Assembly: GCF_003460605.1 (NCBI RefSeq)
Contig: NZ_QTVN01000001.1
Location: 124,001-188,000, forward strand
Origin: Ruminococcus sp. AF31-8BH
GTDB taxonomy: Bacteria; Bacillota; Clostridia; Lachnospirales; Lachnospiraceae
DNA: 64,000 nt
Direction: 5' to 3'
The notes under the pieces were generated by a model. It was not told where the DNA came from. It worked only from the letters and a program-made list of their open reading frames with translations, and did no database searches. Positions 33,266-40,737 of the stretch are shown here, one piece after another. Position 1 is the stretch's first letter. Every line of letters starts with the position of its first letter. The position numbers were made by a program, and so were the translations under genes.

Positions 33266-36037
33266 TTATTTGTTTGCTGCTTCATATGCAGAGTAGTCAA
33301 AGTTCTGTACCTTTGTAAGAGGCTCTGCTGTATATTTAGCTGTACGGTCATCATCGATCTTTCCGGACCAGTTAAGACCAAATGCAAAGTCATAGGTATT
33401 TCCTGCTGCATCTGTGTAGCATTCCATATCACGAGGAACATCCTCAAGCTGAGCTTCAACAGCTTCCATGTTTACAGGCTGCTGGAATACAAGGAGACCA
33501 GTTGGCTCTGTCTGTCCAAGGATAACTTCTGCTACAATATCCTCACGCTGCTGGTTGTAGTTTACAAGGATTACGTCTGCAAGAGGCTCAACCTCATCCC
33601 AAACCATTCCACGCTCCATCTTCATGGAAACGATTACCGGAACATCACCTGCGTTCTCGTTTGCATACTGAAGAGCTTCCAGATCGCCATAGTTCGGAAC
33701 CTCGTGTGCTGTTACGCCCTTATAAGAACGGTTCTCTTTTGTTCCGTCTTCAAGAGTTTTTCCACCGATAGAAACTTCACGAGCTGTATCAGCTGTGTAC
33801 TCGCCATACTGAAGGGATGCCGGATACCAAACCTCCTCAACATCGTCAGAAACCGGCTCGCCGCCGAATGCGCCTGACAGATGAGACTCATAGGAAGGAG
33901 CATATGCATTTGTCATACCAACAAGTACATAGTCGCAAGCTGCGATCTCGTCTGCTGTTGCACGTGTAAGATCATCTTTTGTATAGGTTGCATTTCCTTC
34001 AGCGTCTGCCTCACCGGTAGGATCGCCAAGGGTATCTGTTACAACATTGAAATACTGGCTAAGCTTGTCAATATCCATTCCCGGAGTCCATGTTGGAGTT
34101 CCTTCTGTGATACCACGCATCCATGTTGCGCTCCATCCTGTGTTGTATACATATGGTACGTATACGGTTGGTTTCTCAGAAGCAGCACCGTCAGCACTGA
34201 TTGTTCCGTCGTTTTTAAGCATAACGATGGATTCTCTCTGGCCTTCTTTTGCGAAGTCGCTGGAACCGTCTGTTGTGATGATTGTATCAGCATAAGCTGT
34301 ATCAACATATGGATTCTCGAATGTGTTAAGGTTCATCATTACAGCAACGAATTTCTCTGTTGCTGCACGCATGATCTCATCAGCTTTGTCCTGGCCGTCA
34401 CGATCAACAAGAACACCATAAGCTGCTTTTGCTGTATCAACATCGCTGTATCCACCAAGAAGGTTTACACCATTTTCCCAGCTTGTTGCGATACGGTCAG
34501 CTTCTTCAAGGTCTTCAGCTCCCCAAACACCAGCGAACTGATATACACCCCAGTCAGTGATCTTAAGGCCTTCGAAGCCTGCCTCATCAAGCATGCCGTT
34601 CAGATATGTATTGTAAGCACCGGCCCACTCTCCGCCGTATGGGTTTCCGTCAGCGTCAACGTCAATACCATACTGTGTCATGATACCTGTAGTACCTGTT
34701 TTTCCAGGAAGGTTGAATGCACCATCAAAGAATGTGATCAGGTGTGCTTCCAGATTGTTTCCTGGGAATACTGCGTAACGTCCGCCATTTGCATGGTCAT
34801 CACGTCCGCCTTCTGTGGAACCGTCACCAGAGAAATGCTTTGTGAAGCAGTATACGGACTCATCTCCCCATCCAAGGTCTTCACCGTTCTCATCATATGT
34901 GGACTGCATTCCATTGATATATGCTGTGGCAATGTCAAGTGTAAGCTGCGGATCCTCACCGTATGTGCCGCCTGAACGGGACATGATCGGGGAAGCGATA
35001 TCAACCTGCGGTCCGAGAAGTGCATTCACACCAGCTGCACGATATTCTTTTGCTGTTTCCTGACCGATTTCAGCTGCAAGCTCTGTATCCATTGTGGATG
35101 CCAGGGAAAGAGTCTCAACAAGACCGGAAATGTTAGCCGGGTCAATGGAGATCATAGCCGGGATTCCGTAGAAGCTCTGCTCTGCAACTGCCTGAATTGC
35201 GTTTGCCCATTTTGCATGAGCAGTTCCGCCCTGTTTAATGTTACGGGTAACGCCGCCGCGTCCGCCCTGCATTAAGTAAGTATAAGAACCATCATCCTCA
35301 GCAAGAGGCTCTGTTGTGAAATCGCCCCAGCCACCGTGTGTCAGGACTGCTGCCATTTCCTCGCCCTGCATCTGGTTCACCAGATCAGCTGCACGCTCTT
35401 CTGTAGAGAGTCTCCAGTCCTCATATTTATCAAGCTCACCGTTCTGGTTCATATCCTTAAATGCATAGCCATCAGCTTCAAGAAGTTTTACTGCAGAATC
35501 AGCTGCCAGACCAAGAGTATCTCCATCTTCGTTCTCAACTTTAATCCAGCCATCTTCTGTAACGGAGATTGTATATTTTGCATCTGCACTTGGAACAATT
35601 CCACCAATTGCATCTGTTGCATCAGAAGCTTCCTCAGCCTGTTTGTATGGATCGTCTGCATTTGCAGCCTGCTTATACGGATCATCTGTAGCTGCTTCAG
35701 CCTGCTTATATGGATCGTCTGCGGCTGCACCTGCCTGCTTATACGGATCATCTGCGGCTGCACCTGCCTGCTTATATGGATCATCTGCGGCTGCACCTGC
35801 CTGCTTATATGGATCATCTGCGGCTGCACCTGCCTGCTTATACGGATCATCTGCGGCTGCATCTGCCTGCTTGTACGGATCATCGTCTGCGGCTGCTGCC
35901 TGCTTGTATGGATCATCTGCAGCTGCCTCTGCCTGTTTGTATGGATCATCTGCAGCTGCTACCGGAACTGCTGCTCCGCTTGCTGCCATACTTGCAGTAA
36001 GCATTAACGCCATCAAACGTCTGGTTCTCTGTTTCAT
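33266..36037 (-). CDS. Secreted GH3 enzyme with a 10-copy DDPYKQA repeat after the signal peptide
   Basis: The 923-residue precursor has a signal peptide (to about PVAAA, residue 30), then ten copies of an 11-residue unit with the core DDPYKQA (about 30-140), then an EF-hand-like loop (DMNQNGELDKYEDWR, about 190) typical of one GH3 subgroup. The GH3 TIM barrel (nucleophile D495 in KITDWG) and the C-terminal GH3 domain follow in normal order. It is probably an extracellular beta-glucosidase or beta-xylosidase-like enzyme. The repeat has no known counterpart to me; it could be a wall-spanning spacer or a binding surface. No LPxTG or TM anchor is seen. The start is the ATG at 36035-36037 with AAAGGAGGA upstream. 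The promoter shares direct repeats with the other GH3 gene. Confidence 0.9.
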   Translation of the reverse strand: MKQRTRRLMALMLTASMAASGAAVPVAAADDPYKQAEAAADDPYKQAAAADDDPYKQADAAADDPYKQAGAAADDPYKQAGAAADDPYKQAGAAADDPYKQAGAAADDPYKQAEAATDDPYKQAANADDPYKQAEEASDATDAIGGIVPSADAKYTISVTEDGWIKVENEDGDTLGLAADSAVKLLEADGYAFKDMNQNGELDKYEDWRLSTEERAADLVNQMQGEEMAAVLTHGGWGDFTTEPLAEDDGSYTYLMQGGRGGVTRNIKQGGTAHAKWANAIQAVAEQSFYGIPAMISIDPANISGLVETLSLASTMDTELAAEIGQETAKEYRAAGVNALLGPQVDIASPIMSRSGGTYGEDPQLTLDIATAYINGMQSTYDENGEDLGWGDESVYCFTKHFSGDGSTEGGRDDHANGGRYAVFPGNNLEAHLITFFDGAFNLPGKTGTTGIMTQYGIDVDADGNPYGGEWAGAYNTYLNGMLDEAGFEGLKITDWGVYQFAGVWGAEDLEEADRIATSWENGVNLLGGYSDVDTAKAAYGVLVDRDGQDKADEIMRAATEKFVAVMMNLNTFENPYVDTAYADTIITTDGSSDFAKEGQRESIVMLKNDGTISADGAASEKPTVYVPYVYNTGWSATWMRGITEGTPTWTPGMDIDKLSQYFNVVTDTLGDPTGEADAEGNATYTKDDLTRATADEIAACDYVLVGMTNAYAPSYESHLSGAFGGEPVSDDVEEVWYPASLQYGEYTADTAREVSIGGKTLEDGTKENRSYKGVTAHEVPNYGDLEALQYANENAGDVPVIVSMKMERGMVWDEVEPLADVILVNYNQQREDIVAEVILGQTEPTGLLVFQQPVNMEAVEAQLEDVPRDMECYTDAAGNTYDFAFGLNWSGKIDDDRTAKYTAEPLTKVQNFDYSAYEAANK
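35633..35960 (-). repeat. 33-bp tandem repeat encoding DDPYKQA units
   Basis: Ten head-to-tail units of about 33 bp (some 27-36 bp, always in frame) encode AAADDPYKQAG variants. The four central units are almost identical in DNA, while the outer units carry more changes (Glu, Asp or Ala in place of Gly; one with an extra Asp; one with Asn-Ala). This pattern fits recent expansion from the centre. Confidence 0.9.
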
Positions 36038-36089
36038 ATTGTTGTCCTCCTTTTTGTAAGAACTTAACTTTGTTCCTCGCTGTAATAAG

Positions 36090-36156
36090 AATATAGCACA
36101 AATCATTTCATTCTTTGCTTTACTTGCATAAATTGTTGTTTTTTTGCATTAATTGT
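36090..36156 (-). promoter_or_regulatory. Promoter with 20-bp-period direct repeat (candidate LytTR operator) of the secreted GH3 gene
   Basis: On the minus strand ACAATTAATGCA (36156-36145) and ACAATTTATGCA (36136-36125) lie 20 bp apart, followed by AAGTAAAG and a TATATT -10 at 36095-36090. No good -35 hexamer is present, as expected for an activated promoter. The sequence of the repeat block, including the A-rich spacer, is nearly the same as at 33107-33138. Confidence 0.65.
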
Positions 36157-36292
36157 TAAAAGTCCCGGTTGGTTAGTTATGTCTTTTGTTTATTATGCAC
36201 ATTTGTGTGGTTTGTTTTTTGTGCACTATTTCTAATTTCATTCATTTTGCAATTGTACTATGATGTTAAAAGGGCTGGCTGGTTTTTACCAC

Positions 36293-36321
36293 TTGCACGC
36301 CCTGCGTAAACTATATATAAT
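36293..36321 (+). promoter_or_regulatory. Promoter of the LytTR regulator/kinase operon
   Basis: TTGCAC (36293-36298), a 17-base spacer and a perfect TATAAT (36316-36321) precede the response regulator by about 100 bp. The leader contains AACCAG/CTGGTT with a T-rich tail (about 36358-36395), a weak attenuator-like hairpin. Further upstream, TTATGCAC and GTGCACTA near 36195-36230 form a loose inverted repeat. Confidence 0.7.
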
Positions 36322-36420
36322 AGGAAAAAGCATGAACATAACATCTGATAAAGAATAACCAGATAACCATTTTTCACTCTGGTTTTATTATATTTATACG
36401 AACAGAAAAGGAAAAAATAT

Positions 36421-37125
36421 ATGATCAGAATTGCAATTGTGGAAGATGAAGAACAATACGTACAGCAGTTAACGGAATATCTTCAGGAATACCAGAAAAG
36501 TTCTAATGAAGAAATTGACATAACCGTATACCGGGATGGAGATGAGATCACTTCCAAATATAAATCTCAGTTTGATATTATTTTGATGGATATCCAAATG
36601 AAATTCGTAAACGGCATGACTGCCGCAGAAGAGATCCGCAGCGTTGATTCCAGCGTTGTCATTATCTTTATTACCAATATGACCCAGTATGCAATACAGG
36701 GATACAAGGTGGGGGCTATGGACTATATTCTGAAGCCGATCTCCTATTTCGCATTCAAGGAACGCCTCAATCAGGCAATTTCCAAGCTGAAGCACAGAAG
36801 CAGCAATTATGTTGTAATTCCTGTGAAGGGCGGAATTATTCGTCTTGATACCTCCGATATCTACTATATCGAAAGCCAGGGACATAATCTGATCTATCAC
36901 ACCTGCACCGGAGTTTACACAGCCTCCGGAACTATGAATGCAGCGGAAGAAGCCCTCACAAGCTATGGATTTTCCCGTGGAAACAAAAGCTATCTGATCA
37001 ATCTGGCACACGTAGATGGAATCCAGGATAAATGTGCTATGGTAAAGGGCGAGAGCTTACAGCTAAGCCGTCCGCGTCAGAATGCATTTCTCCAGGATCT
37101 TACCAAATATTGGGGAGAAAATTAA
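36421..37125 (+). CDS. LytTR family response regulator
   Basis: The 234-residue protein has a receiver (D9/E10 acidic pocket, phospho-acceptor D57 in ILMDIQM, LKPISYF with the conserved Lys) and a C-terminal LytTR DNA-binding domain (about 130-232; IYYIESQGHNLIYHT, RGNKSYLINLAHV). It is separated by one base from the GHKL kinase gene, forming an AgrA/AgrC-type pair. Two neighbouring GH3 genes on the opposite strand carry direct repeats of the kind LytTR proteins bind, so it probably controls them. A paralogue starts at the left window edge. Confidence 0.92.
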   Translation: MIRIAIVEDEEQYVQQLTEYLQEYQKSSNEEIDITVYRDGDEITSKYKSQFDIILMDIQMKFVNGMTAAEEIRSVDSSVVIIFITNMTQYAIQGYKVGAMDYILKPISYFAFKERLNQAISKLKHRSSNYVVIPVKGGIIRLDTSDIYYIESQGHNLIYHTCTGVYTASGTMNAAEEALTSYGFSRGNKSYLINLAHVDGIQDKCAMVKGESLQLSRPRQNAFLQDLTKYWGEN

Positions 37126-37126
37126 T

Positions 37127-38581
37127 ATGTTACCATTATCCATATCTCCGAATATACCAAGAATTTATACTGCAATTGCAGAATGGCTTTCCTGTATGAT
37201 CTGTCTCCTGGAAGTTAAGCATCGTGTAAATACCAGGCGCTTCATACTTATTTCTGCAGGCGTCTTATTTTTGCAGTCCATTTTCCTTTATCTTACTCCC
37301 GGGCTGGACAATTTACTGTGGATCTTATGTATGGCAGCTGCAGGACTTATGATGTATGCTTTTATTTATCTGTGTGCAGATGTGAACTGGAAGGATGCCG
37401 CCTATTACACCATACGCGCTTTTGTAATTGCAGAGTTTGCAGCTTCTTTTGAATGGCAGATTGATCTGTTCTTCCATGAAAGATCTTCACTTACTCCTGT
37501 ACCGACGGGAAGCAGTATTCTGATCCTGGTTGTTTGCTATGCCATCTTATTTGGAATATGCGAGCGTCTATACCGACGCTACCAGTCAAAAGAACAGTCT
37601 CTGAATATTACAGGCAGAGAGCTGGCCTCTTATGCCATCATCGGACTGGCTGTTTTCTGTATGAGCAATTTCGGGTTCGTTGCTCCCGATCTTCCTTTTT
37701 ATGGAAATTACTCTGACCAGATTTATAACGTAAGAACCCTGGTGGATCTGGGAGGCGTTGCCATTATGTATGCTTACCATGTGCAGCGTATGGATCTTCG
37801 CGTGCGTTATGAGCTGGAAAGTGTCCAGAATCTTCTTCACAATCAGTATGCACAGTATAAGCAGGCCCGTGAGGCAGTGGAATTGATCAACTACAAGTAT
37901 CACGATCTGAAGCATCACATCATTGCCCTGCGTGCAGAGGAAAATATGGACAAGCGCAATGCTTATCTGAATCAAATGGAAGAAGAGCTGAAGAATTACG
38001 AGGCACAGAATAAAACCGGAAATAATGTGCTGGATGTTATGCTTACTTTGAAGACACTGTATTGCCAGAAGCATGGTGTTACCATGACCAGCGTTATTGA
38101 TGGTACACTTTTTGATTTTATGAATGCGATGGATATCAGTTCTATTTTTGGAAATGCGCTGGACAATGCTATAGAATGCGAGCTGAAGATTCCAGATAAA
38201 GAGAAAAGGCTGATCCATATTAATGCGCATGCCAGAAAGAACTTCCTGATTATTCTGTTCGATAATTATTATGAAGGGGATATGAAGCTGGGGAACGGGC
38301 TTCCGGAAACTACCAAAAAGGATGCGCAATTCCATGGGTATGGACTGAAAAGTGTGCAGTATACTGCTCAGAAATATGGCGGCGCGGTGGATGTGAGCGC
38401 CAATGATCATTGGTTTCATTTGAAGATTTTGATTCCAATGCCGGCGCAGACGGAGACGGCGAAGGCGGGTTCGGACGGAGCTACTGAAACAGTGAACACA
38501 GTTGCTGCGACTGCAGCCACAGAGACAACGAAAGCTGCTGCAAATACAGCCAGGGAAAAAAATAACAATACTGCAATATAA
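37127..38581 (+). CDS. GHKL sensor histidine kinase (AgrC-like)
   Basis: The 484-residue protein has about six TM segments in the first 215 residues, a short coiled coil, a DHp region with H259 in YKYHDLKHHI, and an HATPase_c_5 domain with the N box NALDNAIEC and a glycine-rich loop (FHGYGLKSVQY). The last 40 residues form an Ala/Thr-rich low-complexity tail (TAATETTKAAANTAREKNNN), which is unusual for the family. I start at the ATG at 37127 because GGGGAG lies eight bases upstream. The ligand is unknown; no small exported peptide gene is seen beside it. Confidence 0.9.
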   Translation: MLPLSISPNIPRIYTAIAEWLSCMICLLEVKHRVNTRRFILISAGVLFLQSIFLYLTPGLDNLLWILCMAAAGLMMYAFIYLCADVNWKDAAYYTIRAFVIAEFAASFEWQIDLFFHERSSLTPVPTGSSILILVVCYAILFGICERLYRRYQSKEQSLNITGRELASYAIIGLAVFCMSNFGFVAPDLPFYGNYSDQIYNVRTLVDLGGVAIMYAYHVQRMDLRVRYELESVQNLLHNQYAQYKQAREAVELINYKYHDLKHHIIALRAEENMDKRNAYLNQMEEELKNYEAQNKTGNNVLDVMLTLKTLYCQKHGVTMTSVIDGTLFDFMNAMDISSIFGNALDNAIECELKIPDKEKRLIHINAHARKNFLIILFDNYYEGDMKLGNGLPETTKKDAQFHGYGLKSVQYTAQKYGGAVDVSANDHWFHLKILIPMPAQTETAKAGSDGATETVNTVAATAATETTKAAANTAREKNNNTAI

Positions 38582-38585
38582 CAAT

Positions 38586-38636
38586 ACAGCCAGAAAGCAC
38601 TTCTATTTTTGAAGAGATTTCTGGCTGTAGTTTTTT
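38586..38636 (+). terminator. Intrinsic terminator of the LytTR/GHKL operon
   Basis: ACAGCCAGAAA pairs with TTTCTGGCTGT (11 bp), followed by AGTTTTTTG. It begins 5 bp after the stop codon. Confidence 0.9.
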
Positions 38637-38705
38637 GTGAACAAATTTTGCTGCTTGTCTTTCGTCTACTTTGATATCTTTAAGTTTGGTCTGTTTTATT
38701 ATCTT

Positions 38706-38724
38706 GAAAACCCCACCTGTGGGA
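38706..38724 (-). terminator. Short terminator after the DUF1934 gene
   Basis: On the minus strand CCCAC-AGG-TGGGG is followed by TTTTC. The stem is only five to six bp. Confidence 0.45.
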
Positions 38725-38742
38725 AATTGGCTTCATTATTTC

Positions 38743-39189
38743 CTACAGCACAAATCCTGCGGCACTTTTGCCTTGTGCGTGAATATCCAGACAACAGTCT
38801 GCCACATGCTCCTGGTTTAAATCCAGGGAATAATTCACCTTCATATCAAGGCGGCTGTCGCTCTCTTTCAGTTCCAGATTGGTAGCGGAAATGCCCATTT
38901 CCAGGGTTCCAAAAGAAGTCGTGTAGAACGCCATGTTGCGCTTGCCCTGTTCAAATACCATGTGGGTATTTACCTGGCCCTTCTTGCGAACTTCCATTCC
39001 TTTCGGGGAAATCTTGATATAATTTACTGTGGGATCTCCGTGATCCTCCAGCATTTCCTCATAACGAAGATAGTGGCTGCCATTGCGGAAATAATACTCT
39101 CCCGGAACCACGATCTCAATCGGCTCATCCCCTTCCGGGGCATCCATCATATGTAAACCTTTTACATGAATTAAAACTTCTTTTTCCAT
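38743..39189 (-). CDS. DUF1934 (YwiB-like calycin fold) protein
   Basis: The 148-residue cytoplasmic protein fits the DUF1934 family: an N-terminal strand VLIHVKGLH, a central HYLRYEE segment, NYIKISP, and a C-terminal VNYSLDLN strand, forming a small beta barrel. The function of the family is unknown. It follows murI by about 120 bp on the same strand and probably shares its transcript. A CTCC-type ribosome site is not obvious; the ATG at 39189 is preceded by GAAAGAAATGG. Confidence 0.85.
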   Translation of the reverse strand: MEKEVLIHVKGLHMMDAPEGDEPIEIVVPGEYYFRNGSHYLRYEEMLEDHGDPTVNYIKISPKGMEVRKKGQVNTHMVFEQGKRNMAFYTTSFGTLEMGISATNLELKESDSRLDMKVNYSLDLNQEHVADCCLDIHAQGKSAAGFVL

Positions 39190-39307
39190 GATTTTCTATC
39201 CATTTCTTTCTAACAGTGCAATCTGAATTAAATTCAGATTCGTTTTCTTTTGTATAATTACCTAAGCTTCTGCTAATAGTATTGATTCCAGGTTCTACAT
39301 GTAGCTG

Positions 39308-40129
39308 TCAATATTTTTCAATATCAATCTTCTGTGTTTTCTCTACATCGAACGGCAGAATTGAGTTCGCAAAACCTTTGAATTTCTCCGCTAAATCGCT
39401 TACATAAAAGCGATATGGGAAATCGGACTGGCCCTGGCCTGTACTCTGCATATTCTGCTCCTTCAGAAGCTTTCCAAGCTCAAGAGCTGTCTCATATGCC
39501 GGATTCACCAGCTGAACACCCTCCCCCATGATCTGTCCAATAGTGGAACGAAGCAGAGGATAATGGGTACATCCAAGAATCAGTGTATCAATACCCTTTT
39601 CCTGAAGCTCTTTCAGATATCTGCTGGCAACCTCCACTGTCACTGGATCGTGTGTCCATCCCTCTTCTACAAGAGGAACAAACAAGGGACAGGGCTTGCC
39701 GATTACCGTAATCTCCGGGTCAATCTGCTTCAGAACCTTGGCATGAGTTCCGCTTTCAATGGTGCCCTCTGTGGCAATGACACCTACACGCTTGTTTCTG
39801 GTAACCTGCGCAGCTACCTTCGCACCAGCTTCGATCACACCTAAAATAGGAATATCAAATTCTTCCCTTACTGCATCCAAGGCAAACGCACTAGCAGTGT
39901 TGCAGGCAACTACAATCGCCTTCACCTGCTGCTCTTCCAGAAAACGGATAATCTGGCGGGAATAGCGAATAACAGTCTCTTTGGATTTGCTTCCATATGG
40001 AACACGGGCGGTGTCCCCGAAATATACGATTTTTTCTGACGGAAGATTCCGCATGATCTCGCGGGCAACAGTCAGTCCGCCGATACCGGAATCAAATACG
40101 CCTACAGGGGCGTCTCGGTCTATCTTCAT
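39308..40129 (-). CDS. murI: Glutamate racemase
   Basis: The 273-residue enzyme makes D-glutamate for peptidoglycan. Family motifs are clear: GVFDSGIGGLTV at the start, FGDTARVPYG, the two catalytic cysteines C76 (VACNTAS) and C187 (LGCTHYPLL), and GVIEAGAKVA. Length and motif spacing are normal. It is the first gene of a short minus-strand unit with the DUF1934 gene downstream. Confidence 0.97.
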   Translation of the reverse strand: MKIDRDAPVGVFDSGIGGLTVAREIMRNLPSEKIVYFGDTARVPYGSKSKETVIRYSRQIIRFLEEQQVKAIVVACNTASAFALDAVREEFDIPILGVIEAGAKVAAQVTRNKRVGVIATEGTIESGTHAKVLKQIDPEITVIGKPCPLFVPLVEEGWTHDPVTVEVASRYLKELQEKGIDTLILGCTHYPLLRSTIGQIMGEGVQLVNPAYETALELGKLLKEQNMQSTGQGQSDFPYRFYVSDLAEKFKGFANSILPFDVEKTQKIDIEKY

Positions 40130-40219
40130 TCATCTATCTCCAAATTCTATATTTCTTCCATTCTGTTCCCCCATTTTAACACCAAAGCACCGGGCTTGCA
40201 AGTATTTGTAAGCCCGGCA

Positions 40220-40373
40220 CTAAACCATGTTTGTAAAAGCCTTTCTGCAAGATGTGCGTCACAATTTGTGGGAGATTTTGCCTGGATGAGGGCGTCGTAG
40301 TGGGCTACGACAACCGAATTCGGGTGAAATATACCGCAAAGTGGGGCGTGCAGATTGCCAGACAAAATTTAGC
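40220..40373. repeat. Dispersed palindromic-ended repeat (copy B, inverted relative to copy A)
   Basis: Copy B matches the reverse complement of 18421-18586 at about 90% through the core, with degraded ends (CTAAACCATGTTTGTAAAAG). The central stem reads GTCGTAG (40294-40300) with CTACGAC (40305-40311): both sides changed relative to copy A, keeping the pairing. It lies about 90 bp upstream of murI and next to the small-protein gene at 40384. Confidence 0.8.
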
Positions 40374-40383
40374 AATAGCATCA

Positions 40384-40614
40384 TTACTTTACCAGATTCT
40401 GGAAAGTCTCCATAATCCAGAAATGAATTCTCGGCTTTGCTGCTTCTTTCTCATTCTCATCTGGATTCTCCATAAAACAGAACTGGGGATAAATGGTTCC
40501 CCACCAGGCGAGAAGCTCCGGGCTTTGCTTTTCATTTCCTATCACTGGGAAAATTAGTGAAGCAGACAAAATGGCAACGAATACATGATATTTTATTTTT
40601 CTTAAATACAACAT
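40384..40614 (-). CDS. Small membrane or secreted protein, unidentified
   Basis: The 76-residue protein has a hydrophobic N-terminal segment (about 10-27, VFVAILSASLIFPVIG) and a tail with LLAWWGTIYPQFCF followed by acidic residues and HFWIMETF. The ATG at 40612-40614 has a CGGGG site upstream. The WWGTIYP segment gives me an impression of a small Lachnospiraceae protein family, but I cannot name it. It sits between repeat B and a nested palindrome, with no close operon partner. Confidence 0.45.
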   Translation of the reverse strand: MLYLRKIKYHVFVAILSASLIFPVIGNEKQSPELLAWWGTIYPQFCFMENPDENEKEAAKPRIHFWIMETFQNLVK

Positions 40615-40639
40615 AGGAATACCCCGCAAAATAAATTCT

Positions 40640-40691
40640 GCGATTGCGTTGCTTAGAGCATGTTTGAAAAAAGCTCTAATACCGCAATCGC
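40640..40691 (-). repeat. Nested double palindrome with a repeat-terminus core
   Basis: GCGATTGCG (40640-40648) pairs with CGCAATCGC (40683-40691), and inside it TTAGAGC (40653-40659) pairs with GCTCTAA (40673-40679). The inner part, TAGAGCATGTTTGAAA, matches 15 of 16 bases of the dispersed repeat's terminus. It lies about 50 bp after the gerKB-C fusion stop, so it may also end that transcript. Confidence 0.6.
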
Positions 40692-40737
40692 TTATTAACA
40701 GGAGTATTCCCGGGATTCTGTGTCTGTATTCAAACTT

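Noticed and set aside
35633..35960. Tandem repeat considered as a CRISPR array
   Set aside because: Units are contiguous without unique spacers and lie in a coding frame; no cas genes are present.
35336..36059. Cysteine-rich and other repetitive frames on both strands opposite the DDPYKQA repeat
   Set aside because: They are shadow frames of the 33-bp tandem repeat in the GH3 gene; no signal or ribosome site supports them.
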